Assembly (NCBI GenBank): GCA_903921965.1
Contig: CAIXSE010000148.1
Span: 1 to 10,032, forward strand
DNA: 10,032 bases
Direction: 5' to 3'
DNA from: an uncultured Thermoleophilia bacterium
GTDB taxonomy: Bacteria > Actinomycetota > Thermoleophilia > UBA2241
Under the pieces are notes generated by a model that was given only the letters and a program-made list of their open reading frames with translations, did no database searches and was not told the origin of the DNA. Made by a program: the position numbers and the translations under genes. Of this stretch, positions 1 through 6,099 are shown one piece after another (positions within the stretch are counted from its first letter, which is position 1; every line of letters starts with the position of its first letter).

Positions 1-68
1 CACCCCTGGCCTATGCCGTTGCCGCTGCCGGTGACCACGGCCACCTTGCCGGCCAGACGATCGGACAT
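1..68 (-). CDS. Short-chain dehydrogenase/reductase, N-terminal fragment (runs off left edge)
   Basis: Only the first 22 codons are in the window. The peptide begins MSDRLAGKVAVVTG and continues into SGNGIGQG, so it carries the TGxxxGIG dinucleotide-binding motif of classical SDRs (residues 13-20), at the usual distance from the N-terminus. The ATG at 68 is preceded by GGAGGA (complement of 76-81) at 7-nt spacing, which fixes the start. The gene lies in the same direction as the importer operon but beyond two strong hairpins and a gap of about 300 bp, so it is probably a separate or read-through unit. It is a second SDR next to a catabolic-looking operon, and it may act on the same substrate. 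An NAD(P)-dependent oxidoreductase fold is well supported. Substrate and cofactor preference cannot be read from this fragment. Confidence 0.85.
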   Translation of the reverse strand, partial: MSDRLAGKVAVVTGSGNGIGQG

Positions 69-243
69 GATGGAGTCCTCCAGTGCTCGTCCCGCGGGCA
101 AGGCACGCCCGGCCGCGGGTCGTCACGGCTCTCTCGCGGGGGTCGCCGGCGTGAGCCCTCCTCGCCGGCCGCGTGCTTCTCGGGTCCCGGGCGGCCGCCT
201 CCTGTGTGCGCCACCGCACGACTTCGACGTCCCCCCGGAAGGT

Positions 244-284
244 GGTCTCCGGCCGTGGGCTGCTTCGCCGCACGGCCGGAGACC
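244..284 (-). terminator. Perfect 14-bp GC hairpin, second of a tandem pair after the operon
   Basis: GGTCTCCGGCCGTG (244-257) pairs without mismatch with CACGGCCGGAGACC (271-284) across a 13-nt loop. It lies about 80-120 nt past the stop of the last operon gene. No T-run follows on either strand, so this would be a hairpin-only or Rho-assisted terminator, or an mRNA 3'-end stabiliser. The structure is certain from sequence; the function is inferred from position. Confidence 0.5.
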
Positions 285-296
285 GTCACTTCGCCC

Positions 297-327
297 CGGG
301 GCGGCGGGCCTGCGGCCCGCCGCCCCG
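297..327 (-). terminator. Perfect 14-bp GC hairpin after the importer operon
   Basis: GGGGCGGCGGGCC (298-310) pairs perfectly with GGCCCGCCGCCCC (314-326) around a 3-nt loop, and C297-G327 extends the stem to 14 bp. It begins about 38 nt after the stop codon of the substrate-binding protein gene, the usual place for a terminator. There is no U-tract in either direction, as is common for hairpin terminators in high-GC actinobacteria. It is the better terminator candidate of the pair because of its tight loop and position. Confidence 0.6.
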
Positions 328-364
328 TGACCTGTCGCCGGTCGTCCGGACAGTCGCCCCGTCC

Positions 365-1657
365 TTACTGGAGCGGCGGGATGATGACCAGGCCCGTCGG
401 GTTCAGCTCTTCCACGAGCTTGAACTGGCCGCCCTCGACCTTCCACAGGCAGAAGCCGCCGTGGATACCGACGTGGTCGGTGGCCGAGTAGGTGAACACG
501 CCCTGGCAGCCCGCCCAGTCCTTGGTGTTCTCCATGGCCGTACGGATGGCTTCCTTGTCGGTGGGGTCACCACCGGCGATCTGCGCGTTCGCCATCAGGT
601 GCACGGCGTCATACGCGAAACCGGCGTAGAAGTCCGGCGGCTGGTTGTACTTGGCCATGAAGCGCTCGGAGAAGGCGAGCATGTCCTCCTTGCCCGGGTA
701 CCCGTCGGGCAGCTCGCTCGGGTTCGTGATACCCACCCCCAGGGCGGTGAAGCCCTCGACGGCCTCGGGACCCTGCAGGAAGATGGCGGGAGAGGTACCC
801 GCGGCGGAGCCGATCACCGGGGTGGTGATGCCGAGCGCCTTCAGGCCCTTCTGGATGGCCGGCACGTGGATCGGGTTGCTGAGGATGAACAGCGCGTCGG
901 GCTTCTCGGCCTTGGCCGCCGCGGCGATCTTGGCCACGATCGGCGAGACGTCGGTGGCCGCAAGGTCCCACTTGTCCGGCAGCGCCGTGAACGTCTCGAT
1001 GCCGGCGTCCGCGTAGTACTCCTTCATCAGGGCGACGGACTCCTGATGGATCGGGATGACGTCGGCGATGGCGACGACGTTCTTGTAGCCGGCCTTCTGG
1101 GCGGCCACGAGGTACGCATCGGCGACGGCGTCAGGTCCGGCGGCGCACAGGAAGGACCACTTGTAGGTGGTGTTCTTGAGGTCGGCGATGGTCGGCGGCG
1201 CGTAGAGCATGTGCGGCGTACCGGCCTTCTCCGAGATGGAGCGGGCCGCGGTGGCGACCATCTGGGGGAACGGCCCGATGACCAGGTCGACCTTGTCCTG
1301 GTTGATCAGCTGCGTCACGCCGGCCACGGAGGCGCTCATGTCCGACTTGTCGTCGAGGTTGACCGAATCGATGGTGGCGCCGAGGACGCCGCCGTTCGCG
1401 TTGACGTACTCGACCTCTTCGTCGTAGCCCATCTGCAGCGTCTTGGCGGGTGCCGCCGAGACGCCGGTGAGCGAGTTCATCTCGCCCCACTTGGTCTGCG
1501 TGCCGGAGTAGTCCCCACCTCCGGCCGAGCCGCTCGCCGCCGGCGATGCCTCGCCGCCACCGGAGCTGCTGCCGCACGCGGCCATCACGCCGACGATCGT
1601 GGCTGCGAGCAGCACGATGACGAGCACGAGACCCACCTGCCACTTCCAACGCTTCAT
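365..1657 (-). CDS. HAAT-family ABC transporter substrate-binding lipoprotein (LivJ/LivK-like)
   Basis: A 430-residue extracytoplasmic ligand-binding protein of the branched-chain amino acid receptor family (Peripla_BP_6 type). The N-terminus has a basic start (MKRWKWQ), a hydrophobic core (about residues 8-27) and a lipobox-like MAAC, so Cys28 is the probable lipidated residue. Met at -3 is a little unusual. A Gly/Ser/Ala-rich tether follows (about 29-50). The mature part has recognisable family features: GYDEEVEYVNANGGVLG near the start, DLVIGPFPQ, and FYAGFAYDAVHLMANA towards the C-terminus. The ATG at 1657 is chosen because GGGGAGGAG precedes it by about 8 nt and the signal peptide starts there; a TTG at 1696 would add 13 unlikely residues and overlap the upstream gene. 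It is the last gene of the operon, 35 nt after the fused permease/ATPase gene, and presumably delivers ligand to that importer. Members of this family bind amino acids, amides, urea, or aromatic and other carboxylates, so the ligand is open. Confidence 0.93.
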   Translation of the reverse strand: MKRWKWQVGLVLVIVLLAATIVGVMAACGSSSGGGEASPAASGSAGGGDYSGTQTKWGEMNSLTGVSAAPAKTLQMGYDEEVEYVNANGGVLGATIDSVNLDDKSDMSASVAGVTQLINQDKVDLVIGPFPQMVATAARSISEKAGTPHMLYAPPTIADLKNTTYKWSFLCAAGPDAVADAYLVAAQKAGYKNVVAIADVIPIHQESVALMKEYYADAGIETFTALPDKWDLAATDVSPIVAKIAAAAKAEKPDALFILSNPIHVPAIQKGLKALGITTPVIGSAAGTSPAIFLQGPEAVEGFTALGVGITNPSELPDGYPGKEDMLAFSERFMAKYNQPPDFYAGFAYDAVHLMANAQIAGGDPTDKEAIRTAMENTKDWAGCQGVFTYSATDHVGIHGGFCLWKVEGGQFKLVEELNPTGLVIIPPLQ

Positions 1658-1692
1658 ACTCTCTCTCCTCCCCTTGCCGTTCTGACCCCGTG

Positions 1693-4386
1693 TCAACTTG
1701 CGCGAGCGCCGCTCTGGCTCTGGCCCAGGTAGGACGCCCGCACCCGGTCGTCCTCACGGAGAGCGGTGGCGCTCTCCGCGATGACGACGTTGCCGGTCTG
1801 CAGTACCACCGCGTAGTCCGCGATGGAGAGTGCCATCTCCGCGTTCTGCTCCACCATGAGCATGGTGAGGCCCTGTTCGTTCAGCTGCTGGAGGCCCTCG
1901 AAGATGCGGTCCACAGTGAGCGGAGCGAGACCCATGGACGGCTCGTCGAGCAGCAGCAGACTCGGCCGGCCGGTGAGCGCCCGGCCGATCGCCAGCATCT
2001 GCTGCTCGCCGCCGGACAGCGTGCCGGCCTGCTGCTTGCGGCGCTCTCCCAGGACCGGGAACACCTCGTAGACGAAGGCGATGTCGTCCTGGAGCCCGGC
2101 CTTGTCGGCGCGGCTCGTGGCACCGAGGGTCAGGTTGTCCTCCACAGTGAGCGTCGGGAAGAGCTGGCGGCCCTCGGGCACGTGGCCGAGGCCGCGGCGC
2201 GCGATCCTGTGCGGGGCGACCTTCACGATGTCGGCGCCCTGGTAGAGGATCCGGCCCCGGCTCGGCTTGAGCAGGCCGGAGATGGTCTCGAGCAGCGTCG
2301 TCTTGCCGGCGCCGTTGGCGCCGAGCACGGCCACGATCTGCCCCCTCGGCACCTCGAACGACACGCCGTGGAGAGCTTCGATCGTGCCGTAGGAGGTCAC
2401 GAGGTCCTCCACCACCAGCATGCAGTCCTCGCACGCCGTCGCGTGCTCCGCCTCGCGGTGGCCGGCGACGCGCGCCTTGCCGTCGCCGAGGTAGGCGGCG
2501 ATGACGGCCTCGTCCTGCTGGACGGCGGTCGGCGTGCCGCAAGCGATGAGCTTGCCGTAGTCGAGGCAGTTCACCGAGTCGGAGATGCCCATCACCAGGC
2601 CGATGTCGTGCTCGACGAGCAGCACACTGATGCCTGCCTGACGGATGCGGCCGATGCGGTCGACGAGGTACGCGCGTTCGTGGGCGTTCATGCCGGCGGC
2701 CGGCTCGTCGAGCATGAGCAGCTTGGGCTCGGACGCCACGGCGCGGGCGATCTCGACGAGCCGCTGGATGCCGTAGGGCAGACTTGCCGCCGGCCTCATG
2801 GCGTACTGCTCGAGGCCGAGCAGCTCCAGGGTCTTCATGGCGCGGTCGCGCGAGGCACGCTCCTCGGCCCGCTGCTTCGGCAGGCCGATGCCCTCCGAGA
2901 ACATGCCGGAACGCTCGTGCCTGTGGCAGCCCACGAGCACGTTCTCGAGCACGTTCATGTTGGCGAAGATGCGCAGGTTCTGGAACGTGCGCGCCATGCC
3001 CAGGCGCGCCACCTCGGGCGGGCTGAGCTTCGTGATGTCCCGCCCCATGAAGGTGATGGAGCCGGTGGTGATGGACTGCAGCCGGCTCACGGCGTTGAAC
3101 AGCGTGGTCTTGCCGGCGCCGTTCGGGCCGATGAGCGCCGTGATCTCGCCCTCGCGGACCTCCATGCTGACGTCGTTCACGGCCTTGAGGCCGCCGAACT
3201 GGACGGTGACGCCCTCGACGCGGAGCAGCACGGGTGCGCCTTCGCCGGCCGCCTCGGCGGCGGCGAGGTCGCTCTCCATCTCGGCCTCGGCGCCGGCCAT
3301 CGACGCCTGGAAGTCGGCCTCACCCTCGACAGTGGGCAGGGCTTCGACCTCCCCGAAGTCGCCCTTGGGCTTCATGCCGAAGCGTTTGCGGAACCTGGCG
3401 CGAGCCATGGGCGAGAAGAGCCCGACGATGCCCATGGGCAGGAACATGAGGAGCAGGATCATGACGACGGAGTACGTCACGCCGCTGTACTCCTGGAGCT
3501 GCGGGAAGCCGTTGACGACCCATGTCAGGACGATGGCGCCGATGGCGCCGCCCCAGATGTTCTGGTCGCCGCCGACGAGCATCATGACCACCGGCAGCAC
3601 CGCCGCGGCGAAGCCGAACGAGCCGGGCATGATGGCCACGCTGAAGAAGGCGAACAGGCCGCCGGCGAAGCCGCAGTACAGCGCGCCGACGACGAAGGCC
3701 ACGAGCTTCCAGTTGGCGGTGCGCACGCCCAGGGTGGACGCCGCGATCTCGCTGGTGGCCAGCGAGCGCAGCGACCGCCCGAAGCGATACTTGAGGGCGC
3801 GGTCGGTGAAGAGGAGCGTCACGATGACCACGATCCAGATCACGTAGTACTGGCGCATGTAGGTGGCGACGTCGAACCCGAAGATGTCGAGGGTCGGGAT
3901 CGGCCCGAAGCCGTTGGCGCCTCCGGTGATGGTGAGCTGGGTCACGACGATGCCGAAGATCTGGCCGAGACCCAGCGTCGCCAGTGCGAGGTAGAAGTAC
4001 TTGAGCTTCAGCACCGGCTTGCCGATCAGGATGGCCACGCCGCCGGCGGCGAGCGCCCCGACGAACAGCGCGAGCAGGGTGTTCCAGTGGTAGGTGGTGG
4101 CGAGGATCGCGGCGACGTAGGCGCCGATCCCGTAGAAGGCGTTGTGCGCGAGCGAGAGCTGGCCGGCCTGGCCGAGGATGAGGCTCACGGCGACGACGAT
4201 CATCGCGTAGTAGCCCGCGGTCGTCATGACGCTCATGTCGTAGGTGTTGTCGATGATGAGCGGCCAGACGAGCAGGACCGCGATGAAGATGAACTTGAAG
4301 AGGAAGCTGCCGCTCTTCAGGGTGGCCGCCAGGCCCTTCTGCTGGACGGCGGGCTTCTTCTTGTCGACGGTGCTCGCGGCCATCAC
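1693..4386 (-). CDS. LivM-LivG-LivF triple-fusion ABC importer subunit (permease plus two ATPases)
   Basis: One uninterrupted 897-codon frame holds three proteins that are usually separate. Residues about 30-325 form a LivM-type inner-membrane permease with 9-10 hydrophobic segments and the family motif SLILGQAGQLSLAHNAFYGIGAY cut by the membrane (about 68-90). An acidic, Ala-rich linker follows (about 342-384). Residues about 385-634 are LivG-like: Walker A GPNGAGKTT (420-428), Q-loop TFQN (467-470), signature LPYGIQR (536-542), Walker B LLMLDEP (556-562) and switch His593. Residues about 656-897 are LivF-like: Walker A GANGAGKTT (689-697), VPEGRQLF, signature LSGGEQQ (790-796), Walker B LLLLDEP (810-816), and VEQN where Gln847 replaces the switch His, as is normal for LivF. 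The frame starts GTG ATG: GTG (4386) overlaps the livH stop by 4 nt and ATG (4383) by 1 nt, with GGAGGG (4393-4398) serving either. Residue numbers count from GTG. It should partner LivH, giving a two-permease, two-ATPase importer from two chains. Confidence 0.93.
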   Translation of the reverse strand: MMAASTVDKKKPAVQQKGLAATLKSGSFLFKFIFIAVLLVWPLIIDNTYDMSVMTTAGYYAMIVVAVSLILGQAGQLSLAHNAFYGIGAYVAAILATTYHWNTLLALFVGALAAGGVAILIGKPVLKLKYFYLALATLGLGQIFGIVVTQLTITGGANGFGPIPTLDIFGFDVATYMRQYYVIWIVVIVTLLFTDRALKYRFGRSLRSLATSEIAASTLGVRTANWKLVAFVVGALYCGFAGGLFAFFSVAIMPGSFGFAAAVLPVVMMLVGGDQNIWGGAIGAIVLTWVVNGFPQLQEYSGVTYSVVMILLLMFLPMGIVGLFSPMARARFRKRFGMKPKGDFGEVEALPTVEGEADFQASMAGAEAEMESDLAAAEAAGEGAPVLLRVEGVTVQFGGLKAVNDVSMEVREGEITALIGPNGAGKTTLFNAVSRLQSITTGSITFMGRDITKLSPPEVARLGMARTFQNLRIFANMNVLENVLVGCHRHERSGMFSEGIGLPKQRAEERASRDRAMKTLELLGLEQYAMRPAASLPYGIQRLVEIARAVASEPKLLMLDEPAAGMNAHERAYLVDRIGRIRQAGISVLLVEHDIGLVMGISDSVNCLDYGKLIACGTPTAVQQDEAVIAAYLGDGKARVAGHREAEHATACEDCMLVVEDLVTSYGTIEALHGVSFEVPRGQIVAVLGANGAGKTTLLETISGLLKPSRGRILYQGADIVKVAPHRIARRGLGHVPEGRQLFPTLTVEDNLTLGATSRADKAGLQDDIAFVYEVFPVLGERRKQQAGTLSGGEQQMLAIGRALTGRPSLLLLDEPSMGLAPLTVDRIFEGLQQLNEQGLTMLMVEQNAEMALSIADYAVVLQTGNVVIAESATALREDDRVRASYLGQSQSGARAS

Positions 4387-5261
4387 TCCTCACCCTCCAC
4401 CTGGGGGGTACCGAGCAGGCCGGAAGGCCGGAAGTAGACCACGATGATGAGCAGCACGAAGGCCAGGGCGTCCTTGTAGCCGGCGGGGACGATGCCCGTG
4501 AAGAGCGCCTCGAGGATGCCGAGCGTGAAGCCGCCGACCACGGCGCCGGTGCTCGAACCCCACCCGCCGAGGATCGCGGCCACGAACCCGTTGAGGCCGA
4601 TGAGGCCGCCGGTGGTGAAGGCGATCGGGATCACGGAGCCGACGCTGACGCCGCCGATGGCGCCGATGCCGGCGCTGATCGCGAAGGCGATGATGATCAT
4701 GAGGGTGGTGGAGATGCCGCACAGGCTGGCGGCGTTCGGCCGCGTCGCGGTGGCCGTCATCATCTTCCCGACCAGGGTGCGGTTGTTCAGGTAGTAGAGG
4801 GCGACGAGGACGGCGATGGTCACGCCGAGGACCCACAGCGTCTGCGGCGGGATGGCGACGCTCTTCACCCAGATCGACGTCTCGCCGGTGAACGGCGGGA
4901 TGCCGAGCCCGTAGCCTCCCCACTTGAGGAGGGCGAGGTTCTCGATCAGCAGGCTGATGGCGATGGTGAGCAGGATCATCGCCGCCGGCGGCGCCTTGAG
5001 CATCGGCTTGAGGACGATCTGGAACATCAGGACCCCGACGGCGATGACGCCGACGATGGACACGATGGCGGAGAGCCAGAACGGCCAGCCCAGCTCGTTC
5101 AGCAGGGAGTACGTGAACATGGTGCCCAGCATCACGAACGAGCCCTGGGCCATGTTCACCACCTTCGACGTGCGGTAGATCGTCACGAAGCCCAGCGCGA
5201 CGAGGGAGAAGATGGAACCCAACGTGACGCCGGAGACCAGCAACTGCAGCCATTCAGTCAA
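4383..5261 (-). CDS. livH: LivH-type branched-chain amino acid ABC transporter permease
   Basis: A 292-residue integral membrane protein of the LivH permease family. It is almost wholly hydrophobic with about eight membrane segments. Family features include the N-terminal QLLVSGVTLGSIFSLVALGF, the stretch NMAQGSFVMLG, and the C-terminal GGWGSSTGAVVGGFTLGILE followed by FRPSGLLG. The start is taken as TTG at 5261 (TTG ACT GAA TGG), because this gives the usual family N-terminus and GAGGGGG lies 8 nt upstream (5270-5276). The next in-frame start, ATG at 5327, would add 22 non-homologous residues and reach into the upstream SDR gene. Its stop overlaps the start of the LivMGF fusion by 4 nt (or 1 nt), so the two chains are probably translationally coupled and made in matched amounts. 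Substrate may be amino acids or other small carboxylates. Confidence 0.92.
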   Translation of the reverse strand: MTEWLQLLVSGVTLGSIFSLVALGFVTIYRTSKVVNMAQGSFVMLGTMFTYSLLNELGWPFWLSAIVSIVGVIAVGVLMFQIVLKPMLKAPPAAMILLTIAISLLIENLALLKWGGYGLGIPPFTGETSIWVKSVAIPPQTLWVLGVTIAVLVALYYLNNRTLVGKMMTATATRPNAASLCGISTTLMIIIAFAISAGIGAIGGVSVGSVIPIAFTTGGLIGLNGFVAAILGGWGSSTGAVVGGFTLGILEALFTGIVPAGYKDALAFVLLIIVVYFRPSGLLGTPQVEGEE

Positions 5262-5305
5262 CGGACGTACCCCCTCGGCGTCTGTGCCGCGTCGCTCATC
5301 GCCAT
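5258..5305 (-). other. Possible coupled 15-codon mini-ORF between SDR and livH
   Basis: An ATG overlaps the SDR stop as TGATG (A of ATG at 5305), and the frame reads MAMSDAAQTPRGYVR before a TGA whose bases overlap the livH TTG start as TTGA (5258-5261). The frame exactly fills the gap between the two genes with overlaps at both ends. It may carry ribosomes from the SDR to the weak TTG start of livH. The peptide resembles nothing I know, and the arrangement could be chance in this GC-rich sequence. Confidence 0.25.
5270..5276 (-). promoter_or_regulatory. Ribosome binding site deciding the livH TTG start
   Basis: The minus strand reads GAGGGGG here, 8 nt before the TTG at 5261. It is the only purine-rich anti-SD match near the expected LivH N-terminus, and no ATG or GTG lies in frame at a suitable place. 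It therefore supports TTG initiation. Confidence 0.6.
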
Positions 5306-6099
5306 CACCACATGCTCCGGCCGCCATCGACGAGGATGGTCTGGCAGGTCATGAAATCGCTGTCTTCGGAGGCCAGGAAGAAGGCCGGGCCCGCGAGGTC
5401 GTCCGCGACCTCGTCGCGGGCCAGGGCGCGCTGCTCGCGCATCGCGGCCTGGTGCTCCGGGTGCTGCGCGGCGTGCCCGGTCTGGGCGTCGGTGACCGTG
5501 TAGCCGGGAGCGAGGGCGTTCACGCGGATGCCGAATGGGCCGAGCTCGCGGCCGAGAGCGCGCGTGAAGCCGATCACGCCGCCCTTGCTGGAGGTGTAGT
5601 GGATGAAGCCGCCGACGCCCTCCCAGAAGGTGGAGGACGTGACGTTGACGATCTTGCCGTAGCCGGCGGCCTTCATGGCGGGGACGAAGGCGCGGGCGCA
5701 GAACCACATCCCGCGCAGGTTCACGTCGAGCATGCGGTCCCACTCCTCGACGGTCCACCGGTCGAAGGGCTGCCAGACGACGCCGTCGAGCGCCGCCGCG
5801 TTGTTGACGAGGATGTCGACGCGGCCGCCCCACGCGTCGAAGACGCGCCCCGCGGCCGCCTCGACGGCCGTGAGGTCGGCGAGGTCGCAGGCGACGCCGA
5901 TCGCCTCGCCGCCGGCCGTCACGATCTCTTCGGCCACGCGGCCGGCGCCCTCGCCGTCCACGTCCAGGATGGCGACGCGCGCTCCCTCGGCCGCGTAGCG
6001 CAGCGCGACGGCGCGGCCGATGCCGAGCGGGCGCGCCGCGCCGGTCACGACGGCGACGCGCTCGCGCAGGCGCTGGTCCTGGGCGGCCTTCGGCTCCAT
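5305..6099 (-). CDS. NAD-type short-chain dehydrogenase/reductase (SDR family)
   Basis: A complete 264-residue classical SDR. The Rossmann glycine motif is TGAARPLGIG (residues 19-28), with two more residues between TG and GIG than the usual TGxxxGIG. Asp46 at the end of the second strand (AILDVD) favours NAD(H) over NADP(H). NNAA (99-102) is the structural Asn motif. The catalytic set is Ser155/Ser156, Tyr168 and Lys172 (YTSSK). The C-terminus ends ILVDGGRSMW, typical of SDRs. The start ATG at 6099 overlaps the stop of the flavoprotein gene as TGATG, with GGAGGA 12 nt upstream (6112-6117). Being in the middle of the operon, it most likely oxidises an alcohol or reduces a ketone of the imported compound or of a product of the flavoprotein step. 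FabG-like or sugar dehydrogenase roles cannot be excluded, but no acyl-carrier or sugar genes are nearby. Confidence 0.92.
   Translation of the reverse strand: MEPKAAQDQRLRERVAVVTGAARPLGIGRAVALRYAAEGARVAILDVDGEGAGRVAEEIVTAGGEAIGVACDLADLTAVEAAAGRVFDAWGGRVDILVNNAAALDGVVWQPFDRWTVEEWDRMLDVNLRGMWFCARAFVPAMKAAGYGKIVNVTSSTFWEGVGGFIHYTSSKGGVIGFTRALGRELGPFGIRVNALAPGYTVTDAQTGHAAQHPEHQAAMREQRALARDEVADDLAGPAFFLASEDSDFMTCQTILVDGGRSMW

Larger units (their letters stand above)
69..364. other. Intergenic region with tandem GC-rich hairpins
   Basis: This gap lies between the stop of the substrate-binding protein (365) and the start of the partial SDR (68). It is extremely GC-rich and the open frames in it show no protein-like composition. 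It holds two strong perfect hairpins (244-284 and 297-327), listed separately. Nearer the SDR there is a weak 7-bp dyad, CCCGCGG (91-97) with CCGCGGG (113-119), and GGCCGC-rich sequence. No AT-rich -10 element is apparent on the minus strand before the SDR, so either its promoter is atypical or it is expressed by read-through. Confidence 0.6.

Noticed and set aside
1657..1696. Earlier TTG start for the binding protein
   Set aside because: It would put 13 mostly polar residues before a normal lipoprotein signal peptide and overlap the fusion gene's stop, whereas ATG 1657 has a strong ribosome binding site.
173..1732. 519-codon open frame on the plus strand
   Set aside because: It lies antisense to the binding-protein gene, has an Arg/Gly/Val/Asp-rich shadow composition with no recognisable domain, and the minus-strand product has a clear signal peptide and family features.
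1690..4437. 915-codon open frame on the plus strand
   Set aside because: It mirrors the LivMGF fusion; its His/Asp/Glu/Val-rich low-complexity translation is typical of antisense frames in high-GC genes, while the minus strand encodes full ABC motifs.
5262..5327. ATG at 5327 as the livH start
   Set aside because: It adds 22 residues unlike LivH and reads into the SDR coding end; TTG 5261 has a properly spaced GAGGGGG and gives the normal family length.
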